Below are positions 23,641-35,694 of a stretch of 64,000 nucleotides of DNA, one piece after another. Position 1 is the first letter of the stretch. Every line of letters begins with the position of its first letter. The position numbers were made by a program, and so were the translations under genes. Where the stretch lies: positions 11,428,375 through 11,492,374 of the forward strand of contig JAJEKV010000031.1 in assembly GCA_021234155.1 (NCBI GenBank), given 5' to 3'. Source of the DNA: Isoetes taiwanensis. Taxonomy: Eukaryota; Streptophyta; Lycopodiopsida; Isoetales; Isoetaceae. A model generated the notes under the pieces. That model searched no databases, had not been told where the DNA came from, and saw only the letters and a list, made by a program, of their open reading frames with translations.

Positions 23641-24150
23641 GTAGGAAAGAATACTTGAATTTCTACATGTCTAATAATTTCCGTTGTCACATGTCTTTAT
23701 AGATGTAGGAAAGAATATTTGATTCTCTACATGTCCCATGCTTCCATTCACATGTCTTTATAGTAGTAGGACAGAAAGTACTTTATTTACTAAAGCATTG
23801 TAGGAAAGAATACACCTAATTACAACATGTGTAATACTTCTATTGTCACATGTCTTTATAGAAGTAGGAAAAGAATACTTTTGATTCTGCATGTCAGATG
23901 CTTCCATGTCACATGTCTTTATAGTAGTAGGACATAGTACTTTATTTGCTAAGGCATTGTAGGAAAGAATACATGAATTACGGCATGTGTAATACTTCTT
24001 GTCACATGTCTTTATAGAAGTAGGAAAGAATACTTGATTGTCTACATGTCATCCTTCCATATCACCCCGGGTCTTTATAGTGGTAGACAAGGTGTTTGAT
24101 TTGCTACATGTGATGCACGCGTGCCCATCACATGTCCTTATACTAGTATT
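23641..24150. repeat. 160-bp tandem repeat
   Basis: GTAGGAAAGAATAC starts units at about 23641, 23801 and 23959, giving a period of about 160 bp for roughly three copies. Within each unit CACATGTCTTTATAG recurs about every 55 bp, so it is a nested repeat. It starts about 230 bp after the truncated RNase H. Confidence 0.8.
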
Positions 24151-26630
24151 CCATGTAAGACAAGTTACTTCAACTACTTCAATTACTTAACCCTATTTTG
24201 CATAACAAAACCATCAAGAATTTGATTTGTATTCCTTGAGGGGTGCGGGGACCACCGCAACAAATCCCTAAGCATTAATGTCATAGGGACCATAAAATCC
24301 TAACAATATCCTAACATTTTGGATATTGTTAGAGAGAAAGACCATTAAACCACGCCTACATTTTTGCATAACAAACCATTAAGAATTGTGAGATGTATTT
24401 CTTCGTGAGACAGAATCCTAGCACTATGCTCTCACTTACCTCAAACGCAAGCCCAAAGGAGGCCGCCCATGCCGATTCTTTTCCTCCTCGCCTCCAACGT
24501 GGTCGCCGAATCCGGGCCAGCCGGGTTCTGGCTCCCCGACTCCAACCCCACTGCCTCCTTTGCTAGCTGCCCCACCCCTCGTGGAAAAACAACAAAAACC
24601 CACCGCGATATCCAAACCCCTCGACGCCACCGGCCAGCAAATACGGTGTGAAATAAATTTAATACATGCTATAAACCTTCTAAACCTTATGTAACACCTC
24701 CCCCCTTTCCACATTTCTCGCCACCTATTGCACTTAAGACAATTTGCACTAAGAAATAGAGATGTAATTGTTGGAGCCATCAAGCAAAAATACCACGCCT
24801 AACACCTTAAACCTAAACCCCTTGCTTCGTGAAAAACCTTTGCTCGTGGAAAACTTGCTTCCGAAGTCCACGAAGGTATCGAGAGGAGAGCTCCTCTGCA
24901 TGGTAATCCTCTAAACTAGTGGCTAGACGCTATAGTTTGGCGGCTCCCAATTCCAAACGATTGCATCAGAATATCTTTGTCATACTGCGATAGGAATCCT
25001 TTAAATCGTTGACTAAGCTTCCTAAGGAGTATGAATGCAATAGAATTGATTGGTAGGTTTTGCAGCAACCGCTGAATTGGGTGGAAAGATTATCTCTTAA
25101 GGGCCTTTATTCTTGTTTAAATGGCAAACTTGTCGAGTTCTCACAGTAGTGCTTTCTTCCTTTTACAAAGTTATAATCTCCATAGAAAACTTTGTATCAA
25201 AGACATGATCAGATGAAGAATCATAATATCTTAACTTTATGCAACAAGCAAACAATTGTTAAGACTCTAAGAGAACCTCCACATCCGCATGAATGTTTGG
25301 TGCTTATGACAAACAGGATTGCCGCGACCGCATCAGGCGGCTCAATGCATGAATGCGGCGAAGGAAGGAGGACCCTAAGGAAGTTATGCCCTTTAGAACT
25401 TGATAGGAAGTAAAGAATTATAGATATGCCACGGTGGGTTCGGTCCATCGCATAAAAAAGGGACTACTTCCTTTGCTGGTTCGCTCCTTCAACCTCTTGT
25501 ATTGCAACCTCTTGTATTTTCCTCAGAATTACATAGTTTACAACTTTGGTTGTTTTACTTGTTAAAACCGCCATTGAAACCAATACATGATTCGCTTAAA
25601 TTCTAGTAAGAAATACATGTAACGATTGTTTCTCTTCCTATCTCACGACGCTCATCTCCAAGGAGCATAATTGTCGACTTGGTAATGTAGGCAAGTTGTT
25701 TAAAGCACGATGCATTTTACTTGTATTGAAGACCTTTGCACTTGTCAATCTTGTGCACCGAACCGCACTTAAAGAAGCTAGAAGTGTCACGAGTGAGGCG
25801 CTCAAGCTGATCTCTCCCTAGCTACCGATGACGGCGAGTAACAGAGGTTTAGGTTTGAAGAAGCCACAATCCACAAGCAAGAGGCGCTTGAAGCTCGCCG
25901 CCGTTAAGTGAAGCCAAGAATCCAAACAGGTCTTGATTCCGTGATCAACATGGTGGGGATCACGATTAGAGTCCAAATGGGCATCATTCAGTGGCAAGCC
26001 TTCGCAAATCCAAGACCGTTGTGAGGGATTGCATTTGCCAATGCCAAAGGTGTATTCTTGCCAATCCCCATGGCTTGTCTTTTTAGGCGCAGATTATTCA
26101 TGCATTTGGCGCATAAGTAATGCAAATCTTGGCTTCGGCGTTGGGGCTGAAGTGAACATGATTGAGGATCAAGATGTGGCAATGCCTCGCACGTAAGAGG
26201 GATATGTTGGTTGCAGCCGTGGTCACCGAGGAAACAGAGCGGTGGGAGTGGCTGCATTAATGTGATATTATTTGTGAGCCGAGGGCTTTGTTGCCCGTAA
26301 GAGCCTCATTGCCGGGCTGTGATCGCCATCTCGCTGTTTTTGCCGCCAGGGAAGATCGCTTGGACAAATGGAGACGGTGGGAGGGGATGATGATGCTCCG
26401 GCTTTTTCAAACCAAATATACTACGAGATGCAACCGTAGATGACCATATTCTCCTGGGCTATAATGAAGCTAGAGAATGTCCTCTAGATGCACCTCAGAT
26501 CGAAAAGTTTGAGAGACGCACATTCTTAGAGTTCTATTCTCGCTGAGCGTAAACAATCTAGTCTAGCTTCCCCCGATCTCCCGTAAGGGCAACCACCGAC
26601 GGCTTTATCAATGGCCATAAAGTCCCTTCT
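24151..26630. other. Unassigned, mostly non-coding
   Basis: Mixed sequence with only short frames. Near 24190-24240 and 24345-24400 a string like GCATAACAAACCATTAAGAA is present twice. Around 26380-26640 the + strand becomes more protein-like (LLGYNEARECPLDAPQIEKF across one frame) and may belong with the next feature. Confidence 0.35.
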
Positions 26631-26642
26631 AGTTCGAGGAGC

Positions 26643-27545
26643 ATGAAGCGCCTTCTAAAGCACTGGCCTCACACCAATTCAGCTATGCAATTTGTTACCA
26701 CAAAGCGGCCAAGGATCGAAGAACCATGTATTCAAATACCAGAAGTTGATGATGAGAGCATTGTTACCGCCCCACTGCCGTGTCCCAAACCCGCAAGAAA
26801 GACACCAAGGAGAGTGTACAATTTGTCGTGATTCCTTTGGCGTAACCGTGTTAGATGTGATGTGTCTGCGTGCCCTCGATTTGTTGGAATTCACTTCACA
26901 ACCGGAGGTTATGGATGACCGCTTGGCAAATCGGGCTGACTCGCACCGTGAGGTACGACATTTATGTGGAAGCACCATGACAGTGCATTTGGAGAAGAGA
27001 AGTTGATTAAGTTGCATTGTTTTGGCAGTTCATGAAACATTTTGTCACGGAAAAATTTGGAGGCAATGACAAGATCTATGGAATCCAAAAGCATTGTTAG
27101 AGCTTCCAAAGAATGTGCCCCAAGTGTGAGATGGGCATAGATGTTGGCCCGATGTTCACCCCCAGCCTTTGGGCAAGAAGGAGCATGGGACCTCCTTGGC
27201 GGTTGAATGTGCAAATTGCTCCAATGAATTCAGATATGAGCCCGTGATACATTGCGTGTGACCTCGCCATTGGCAGCGATGTTGCAATGTGGATGGCTTC
27301 CAAGCCGCGTCAACAAAAGTGCATTCGGTTGAAGCGCACTTCTAGTCGCCCTAAATGGAGATCCCATGCTGCCCGAAGTCGAGGTTTTTGTTCTCCCGCC
27401 ATGTACATCCCGAGCGAAGCTAGTCGAGGGTGGGGGCGATGTGTTTGACGAGTTCGAGGACATCATCGTGGAGAATGATTGGACCTGTTGTTCCGCCACG
27501 GTGGGAATTGACTATGCTATTGACATCCCGGACTTGAAGGTTTGA
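26643..27545 (+). CDS. Weak coding region with ECTICRDSF and CANC motifs
   Basis: A 104-codon frame (26692-27006) contains ECTICRDSFGVTVLDVMC, which looks like the first Cys pair of a RING-type zinc finger, but the following His and Cys positions are not convincingly present. Further on, VECANCSNEFRYEP near 27205-27245 gives another CxxC pair, and an acidic frame with GGGDVFDEFEDIIVENDW runs to a stop near 27545. I infer remnants of one or two genes. Function not assigned. Confidence 0.3.
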
Positions 27546-29900
27546 AATTTAATGGCATTTCATCCACGGGACTTCTTTCTTTGGTTTCATGGGAGACCAC
27601 ATTGCTCATTGCGCAATCGCCAAAACTTCGCGAAGGTCCTTGCTTACTCTATTAAAGCCGCTTGACTTGTCCATCGTTGCTTACCAGTGACTTCCTCGCG
27701 CAGCTAGCCTAAGCCCGGCGCGCCATTGCTTTACACTTGATATCATTTGCAGGTGGCCTAAAACCCATGCCAAGTACGCCATGTTCAATGCGGATGGTGG
27801 CATTTTCAAGGAGCCGCACAAGAAGTCAAGATTCCCGAGATGAGCCAAAGACAATGGAGTTCATTCTGAGTCCATTGACAGTACAAAAGCAGCAAAGCAA
27901 CATTCAGGGAGCATGTATGCGGAAGGGGAAGTCCACACCTACACGACTTCATCATTCGGCAAGGTCACGATTCACCGCTGCATCACCCCATTGATACGCG
28001 TGCACACAGCCCTTGGTAACACGCTAACCCCGCTCAAACCCCGGAATGTCTTAGTATTGGAATGTGGTCTAGTTTAACATTTTGATTATTTTGTGTAGCA
28101 AGAGTTGTGGCACCGGCCCCCGACCCCCGTGATAATTGAATTGGGACTGTTCCTTCATGCAGGTGTGGCCAAAGACACCAACGAGGGACACCTTCAAGTT
28201 GCTAGAGGTGAGAGACGCGACACTTCAAGACGCAAGGAAGTTGAGAGGCGACAGTCGAGGTTAAACATAACCAACTGTGATTTACGCTAATAGAAGATTT
28301 CCGTAAGCATCCTTTTACGCTAGGGGGTATTGGAAAGGCATTTAACATCAAGCTTTTGCTCGGGCTTTTATGTCAATATGTTTTCTGTGGTCTGATCCTG
28401 AGGAAAGAATGCTCTTTCATCAACCGGGCTGGCTGATTGTTGTCGCCCTCATTTACATTTAATTACCAAGGAATGGTGGTTGGTCCCAAGTAGCCCCTTT
28501 GAAAGTCTTGGTTAACTCCGCAAGTCTCCCCGGCGGATCATGAGCCAAGCCTTCTTCTGAGAGAATAGCAAAATCATCCATCATATGTTCGGGTCGAGGC
28601 ACATGATTGAGGACATTCGCAACTACTTGGGTAATGGATGGGACATGGTGTTGCTGCATATACAACAGCCTTTGAATTATTTTACATTTAGGGTTTGCTT
28701 AGTAAACTTCCGCACTTACTGCTGTGATGGAGAGGCGCGGTTGGTTAACAAGATATGCACCAACCCCGCACATGGAGCTCACTTTTGCAAAAATTTATGA
28801 ACAAACTTTTTTCCTGAGATTATGTGTGCTCAATCCAAGACAGAATGGTGATCTACACCCACAAAGGTGGGAGAATTTGTCATGGTCATCACTTGAAGGG
28901 GGGACTTGGCAAATGCAGTACAAGTAACCCTTGTGATTCCCCCTGCAAGTGACCTTTTGATTCCCCTGCAGCCGATACATTTATAAGCTCACCGCCCTTT
29001 GGCATCGCTTGTATGAATTGGGTCTTTGTACATGAATTGTCCTCGCCGAATCAAGCTATAATGTGACATCCCTACGCGCGTGGTACATTGCCACCGAAAT
29101 GAGGGACGACGATTTTTGGGTTCTCAGAGGGTGTTCCGAGGAGAGGCTTAGAGAGATTATTGCAGTAGACTCCAATCTTGAGCTGAGAAGCCAAACCAGA
29201 TGCCTCGCGAATGGAGCTATTGGCTGCCCGCAATTATGACCTGAATTGACGCCCAACGGCGTGAGACTGCTCGCATTGTTTCTTCCGTGGAACTCTCTTC
29301 CGGTTGGCGATCAGGTCGCCGCTGTTTCATACCTGGATGTTCATGATTGGTATTGTCGACCGATTAACATCATCATATTCAAAGCAAACCACCGGATCAG
29401 CTGGCGGTTTCACGTGCTCCTTACCACAAGGTATGTCCCTGCTGAAGGAAATCGTGATCGAAAGGATAGCACCGGAAAGTGGTGCTGCAAGGAAGTGTTG
29501 GAATGACATCGGAGTGCATCGACCGCTTCAACCACCGCTAGAGAGGTTTGCATTTTAGCTGGTCACGAGAGATGGCACAAAGGTGGTTCTAGAGACCAGG
29601 ACACTTTGAAGTTCCTTCCGAGATTACTTTCACCAGTGGCCCGGCATACCTCCACACTATCCATGCGTGGGGACATAGTAAGATTGCGCCAATCCCCGTG
29701 GTGATCTAACTTTGATGGGGACAGTGCGACACGGCCGACTACGAAGGGCGCAGATTCGTATGACATGGATGAAGAGCCATGCTCATGGTTGGTTGCGCCA
29801 CTATGAAGAAAGACTAACAAAATCATTTGGCACAATCACCGCCAGAGTCCCCCGCCAGTGAGTCATTGGAAGGGTAAGCACACGCTATATATTCCTACCG
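27546..29900. other. Unassigned region with intron-like and exon-like pieces
   Basis: Possible acceptors (ttgcag near 27751 and catgcag near 28162) precede open stretches on the + strand (KTHAKYAMFNADGGIFKEP near 27760-27815; HMFGSRHMIEDIRNYLGNGW near 28580-28640), but I find no motif and no consistent frame. Could be a degraded multi-exon gene. Confidence 0.25.
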
Positions 29901-32055
29901 ATGACATGAACTAGGAAAAACCTAGTTTGAATGCCGACGCCATATTGGCGAATCAGCAAATGTATTTTTACCGTAAATAAGAAGGGCTTTTGTTAAAGAA
30001 ACATTGCCGCTAAGAACTCCTACTATGACATTCTCATGTGCCTTTTACAATGCTTGCATGCTAGAAATGAGCAGCATTATATAGTTTTAATCATGTTTGA
30101 CTTACCGGTTTATAACAGCTTTTCCAGCTTTTGTACTAGTTAACAAGGTAAGCAAAGGCAAGACACGTGAGTCCGAAAGTGTTTACAAAGCAAAGGCAAG
30201 TGTGTGTGTGAGTTATATTTTTCAAAGGTGTTACATCGCTATAATCACGCAAAGTGCAAAAGTTATATCATGCGTGTACCGCGATCCGGAGCAACCCGCT
30301 ACAAACATTGTCAACAAATTATGCATTCCCTTTGCCGATAATTCTTTTCTCACTTAATTGTTTTTCATTAATGCGTATTAGGGTTGGTACTGCTAGCCAT
30401 ATTGCCATAGGACATGTTTGAACTAGTCGGTGTACTTTGCGATGAGCATATGAAATTTGGGCCTTGCCGGAGTTACATTACACGATTATATTGTCCATTA
30501 CTAGGTTCCATATTTTTGTAGAGACAGTTCTCATGGAGTCATGAATCTCTTATTACGTATAGTTCAATAGAGACGCTTTGAAAAGTTCTAATAGAGATTC
30601 TCAATCTCCTAATAGAGACAGTTCTAACAAATACAGAGGTCCTAGCTTCCTCAATCTCCAAGGAGTACAATGGGTCCTAGCTTTGACTCTCCAAATTGTA
30701 CAATGGTAGTACAATGGTAATAACCGTTAGATCCATACAGTGGAGTGCAAAGGCTAGTAGTTCTCGTGATCGAGGATCTGGGTCTTTTAAACCAAAACAA
30801 AACGAGAATAAATAACAAGGTAAGGTAGTGGAGTCCAAAAGGTGGCGCTTGAGTTGCATTATCACATGTTATCACATGTCATGTTTTAAAAGTACATAAA
30901 TGAAACAAGAGCAATTCGCTAATCAATAGGAGAGACCGAGGCACCAAAGTTCAAGCTCTACCGGGGTTGTAACTATTTTGGAGAGCAAAATGAAAGGCAA
31001 AATGAGTGATAGGGAGGCTCGTCGCGAAGATCAAGTGTTGTTGCCGGCACCAAAGTTCGCTCGCTGGTGTCATAAACTTTAACAAAACCGCAATGGAGCA
31101 AATAATGCCATATGGTTGAGTGATTTCGTGATTTGTGTTTTGGGTAATAATGCCATGTGGTTGAGTGAACAACAAGGGCCATGTAGAAGCATCAAAACGA
31201 AATCCGAATGCATGCAAAGTTTTTGATGGCTAGTTCGATTGATAGATAGTTTACGTAAGAAATTTCATTGATCCGGACATAGTTTTGGCAAATCGGGTGA
31301 GTCGGAGAGGTAAAATTTTTGACGAACCGATGGTTCCTAGGATCAAACGAATTCCCCGCTTTCACAAATAAAAACCTAACGCTATAAATCATCAATGTTA
31401 CAACCTATTATACCTATTACTACTACTCCCGACAATGGGTTATTACCAATAATAATGGTTACAATAGTAAGTTCAAATATTATTAACTTATAATATTAAT
31501 CCTAAGATTATAAATTGTAAGGCACTAAAAATCCCTCGCACTACATATGGCTCAAAAGGTTACTAAGTTCCTCAATCGCTGGCTTACCTGCTAGAATTAG
31601 TTGGGTTTAAAACAGTAATGATCTTTAGAATATTCCTCAAGATTATTTGAATATTCTAGAGATTATTGTGATAATCTCCAAAACATTCTTTTTATTTCGC
31701 TATTATTTGTAGTACGGCTTTTATCAAAAACATTGAAAAACAACCCATTAACATAGTCCCAAGACTAGCAAAGGGTAAATCCAAAAATTGCTATTTTAAA
31801 CAATGTCCCACAAATGAAGGCCAAACCGCTTCATCTTTACCCATGGTTTGAAGCCCGGTGCTTGCGCACTAGTTAATATATATGCAACATGTTGGACAGG
31901 CCGAATGATGCTTTGGGGATGTATAGGAGCCTTTAGACTAGTTTAATTAATGTGATCGTGACATATCAAAGAGGACTTCCAAAAATAGAAGCAAACCCAC
32001 AAGGGATAGTGAAAAATGTGGCACACATTTGATGCAACCAAGATGCCCCACTTAA
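29901..32055. other. AT-rich intergenic DNA
   Basis: No gene seen. Small local duplications occur: GTCCTAGCTT plus a CTCCAA-containing string near 30636-30690, and AATAATGCCATATGGTTGAG with AATAATGCCATGTGGTTGAG near 31103-31165. Confidence 0.5.
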
Positions 32056-32059
32056 ACCT

Positions 32060-32715
32060 ACAACCTAAATGCCGAGGTGGCATGTTGGAGCCCACGGCAT
32101 GTTGGATCCCGTGGGCATGTTGGAGCCTAGGTGGCATTCTAGGTGGCATGTTGGAGCCCACGCGGCATGTTGGAGCCAAGGTGGCACGCGAGCCCAGGGG
32201 CATGCTAGAGCCTCACGAGGCATGTTGGAGCCTAGTTGGCATGTTGGAGCCCACGCGGGTACGTTCAAGCCTTGGTGGGATGTTGGAGCCTAGGGTGGCA
32301 TAATTGAGCCACATTGGCATGCTTGAGCCTAGGTGGCACGCTGGAGCCAACTTTGGCATGTTGGAACCACACGCGGGTACTTGAGCCCGTGTGGCATGTT
32401 GGAGCCTAGGTGGCATGCCAGGTGGCATGTTGGAGCCCACGCGGCATGTTGGAGCCGTAGGGTGGCATGTTGGAGCCCAGGGTGGCATGCCAGAGCCTCA
32501 CGAGGCATGCTGGAGCCTGGCATGTTGGAGCCCAGCTGGCATGTTGGAGCCTGGCACGCGGGCATGTTGGAAGCCATATGTGGTGGCATGTTGGAGCCTA
32601 GGGTGGCATATTTGAGCCACCTTGGCATGCTTGAGCTTAGGTGGCACGCTGGAGCCTACTTGGCATGTTGGAGCTCACGCGGCATGTTGGAGCCACGCTG
32701 GCATGTAGGAGCCCA
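32060..32715 (-). repeat. 19-bp minisatellite, left array (inverted orientation)
   Basis: Degenerate copies of TAGGTGGCATGTTGGAGCC, many with one to eight extra bases, fill about 650 bp. This is the reverse complement of the unit that makes up the arrays at 35470-35694 and 47832-50200. Variants such as CCTCACGAGGCATG recur in both orientations of array. Overlapping frames (HVGAH, CWSLGGMLEP) come from the repeat; 19 is not a multiple of three and no frame is conserved. Confidence 0.95.
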
Positions 32716-33460
32716 CGTTTGGATTTACCGAGGTGCTTTTCCTACCGCATGCTCCTCCCCGGAATGCCAATGCCTCCCCTCCCCGAGCCCGGTTTCCTAT
32801 CCCCACCGTTGAATTCTCCATTCCAAGTAACTTGTTTCTCGAAAGGTGTTCAAAAAATTCAACATCCGTCCTGAGAACATATAAAACCGCATGCGCCGAC
32901 GGCAGAAAACTAAGTGTTTTGTCGTTCAAGCAGCATAAAGGCCTTAATGGAGATTTGACTGCCATGTCATGTCATCCGGGAATTAACCTTAGGGACCAAG
33001 TTACCCGTTATTTTTTGTAGCAAAGATACACTTAACCCTCTATTACATGCAAGATTAAGGCCAATTCACTCACGAACGTGTTGGACTGAGCTACTTTGAC
33101 GCTTTTTTGGCGAGCGAGGTGGGTGGTTCTCTCTACCTTACAAACTTGGTTCCGTGGTAATGTCATGTTTCAAGTCCGCTGGGCGTATCGATCACAGCTC
33201 GGTGGGAGAGCGTTCGCCCGCGGGCGTGTGGACCCTAAAGAGAGGACCTTTGGGTCCAACTTCCTCGAAGGTTTTAGGCTTCCTCGGCTTCACCGCCCCA
33301 CCCCCCTTCATGACATTGTGCAAGATCCCGGTCCAATCGGACCAGGTGGGCTCCAAAACGCGAAACCCCGTATGCGCTAAGTGTTATTGTAGGGTTTACG
33401 CTATGGAGGTCGAAGTTTTATTCATTGCACTTGAGACATGGTCGAGAAGCCGCAGCTGAA
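32716..33460 (-). repeat. 0.79-kb repeat unit, inverted copy
   Basis: The reverse complement of this stretch matches the units at 33650-35470 over nearly its whole length. Shared landmarks are GAATTCAACGGT with GGAGGCATTGGCATT, TTTTATATGTTCTC, CTCTCCCACC, GATTGGACC and the string TTGCACAATGTCATGA. It meets the left minisatellite at a different point of the unit (after AATCCAAAC) from the right-hand junction. No coding motif. Confidence 0.85.
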
Positions 33461-33649
33461 ACCGTAAGCAATGTAAATTGACCTAAATGGGGTTTGATTT
33501 TACCGAGCCCCCGTTGTCGCAAATTAGAAGTCAAGAACACATTTTGTAGTAGCAAATTTTTTGGAATGATCTCGGATTGCCAATAGATCCAAAGTGTGTT
33601 ATTTCAGCTTGCCATGGCTCCGGATGCATGTTCGAAAAAGGTACACCAG

Positions 33650-35470
33650 GTCCTGCGTAATCGACTGACGCTTTTGACCTCCATAACGTGAAACCCTACA
33701 ATAACCGGCAAGGCAAGGTGGTTTACGCTTTTGAGGCCATACCTCCGGGCCGATTGACCAGGATATTGCACAATGTCATGAGGTAGTGGAGGGCGCTAGA
33801 AGCCGTAAGAGGGAGCCCTAAAGCCTTCCGTAAGAGTTCACCCAAAGGTCCTCTTTTTAGGGTCCCCCTCGCCAAGGACGAGCAACTCTCCCACCCCGAA
33901 CCGCGGATCCGACCGCCAACCCGGACTCAAACATCGACATTACCCCGAGACCAAGTTTCGCGGGCGTAAGACCACCCCCGCCCCTAAGCCAAAGTAGCTC
34001 CCCGGCCCAACACGCTCAGAGGAATTGGCCTTTTGCGGAGGTGCGTATCATCGCCATGTAGAGGGTTCGCGGTTTTTTGGTTTGCAAAAATAACCGTAAC
34101 TTGGTCTCCTGTGGTAATTTCGCGTGTTTGAATGACATGGCGAAGTCAAATCTCCATCCCGGCCTTTGTACTGCCCAACGCCAAAACACTTTGGTTTTCT
34201 ATTACCGGCCGACTGCATGACACTTTGCGGTTTTATATGTTCTCCTGACAGATGTTGAATTTTTTGAACCTGCTCGAAGCAAGTTACTTGAATGGAGAAT
34301 TCAACGGTCGGATAGGGAACCGGTTCCGAAAGGGAGGCATTGGCATTTGCCTCCCCGAGGAGCACCGTAGGAAAGCCCCGCTTCTGAATCCAAACCCCAT
34401 TTCGCCGGGCCAGCGTTTTAGTTTTCAATCGCAGCCTTCACCATGTCTCTGCGTAATCGATAAAACTCGATTCCATAACGTGAACCCTACAATAACCCGC
34501 AACGCATGTGGTTTACGCTTTGAGGCCATACCGGGTCGATTGGACCAGGATATTGCACAATGTCATGAGGTAGTGGGAGGGCGTTGAAGCCGTAAGAGGG
34601 AGCCCTAAAGCCTTCCGGTAAGAAGTTCGGAACCAAAGGTCCTCTCTTTTAGGGTCCTCGGCCACCTGACGAGCAACTCTCCCACCCCGAATCGTGGATC
34701 CCCCCGCCAAATGGACTCAAACATCGACATTACCCGAGACCAAGTTTCGTGGGCAGAAGACCACCCCCGCCTCCTAAGAAGCCAAAGTAGCTCCCCTGCT
34801 CAACACGCTCAGAGTGAATTGGCCTTAGCGAGGGGTGCGTATCAACGCCATGTAGAGGGTTCGTGTTTCTTTTGCCGCAAAAATAACCGGGTAACTTGGT
34901 CCCTAGGGTAATTTCGTTGTTTCTAATCGACATGGCAAAGTCAAATCTCCATTCCGGCCTTTGTACTGCCCGAACGACAAAACACTTGGTTTTCTACACC
35001 GGCCGATCGCATGACACTTTGCGGTTTTATATGTTCTCCTGACATGTTGAATTTTTTTTGAACCCGCCAAGCAAAGTTACTTGAATGGAGAATTCAACTA
35101 CCGGATAGGAAACCGGGTTCCGGAAGGGAGGCATTGGCATTTGCCCTCCCGAGGAGCACCGTAGGAAAGCCCGCCTTGTGGGGAATCCAAACCCCATTTC
35201 GTCGGGCCGTTTAGTTTTCAACCGCAGCTCTCGACTCATGTCTCAAGCGCAATCGATAAAACTTCGATCTCCATAACGTGAACCCTACAATAACCCGGCA
35301 ACGCATTGTGGTTTACGCTTTGAGGCCATACCCCGGGTCAGATTGGACCAGGATCTTGCACAATGTCATGAGGTAGTGGGAGGGGCCTTGAGCCGTAAGA
35401 CCGGAGCCCTAAAGCCTTCCTGTATAGTTCGAAGCGAAGATCCTCTCGGAGGGTCCCCTCGGCCACCTGA
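33650..35470 (+). repeat. 0.79-kb repeat unit, about 2.3 direct copies
   Basis: The anchor CCATAACGTGAA occurs at about 33681, 34473 and 35271, giving periods of 792 and 798 bp. The first two copies are complete; the third stops near 35470 at CGGCCACCTGACATGCC, where the minisatellite begins. Copies differ by many one- to three-base changes. Open frames inside are short and inconsistent between copies. Confidence 0.85.
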
Positions 35471-35694
35471 CATGCCGCCCCAGTCTAAACATGCCAACGG
35501 CTCCAACATGCCAACTAGGGTCCAACATGCCTCGTGAGCTCTTAGCATGCCACCCAGGTCCAACGCGCCACCCAGGGCTCCGCAAACATGCCACCTAGGC
35601 TCCAACATGCCAAGGGCTCCAACATGCCACCTAGGCTTCAACATGCCAAGGTGGCCTCAAACATGCCACCTAGGTCTAACATGCACTGTCTCCA
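35470..35694 (+). repeat. 19-bp minisatellite, right array, segment before the retrotransposon
   Basis: Degenerate GGCTCCAACATGCCACCTA units up to the 5' LTR at 35695. The same unit in the same orientation resumes immediately after the 3' LTR, so this is one array split by insertion. Confidence 0.95.

Noticed and set aside
32016-32812. Frames of up to 159 codons with repeated His-Val-Gly-Ala and Cys-Trp-Ser motifs, and similar frames at 47648-50032
   Set aside because: They come from the 19-bp minisatellite; the unit is not a multiple of three, so no repeat-protein frame is maintained. They exist on both strands.
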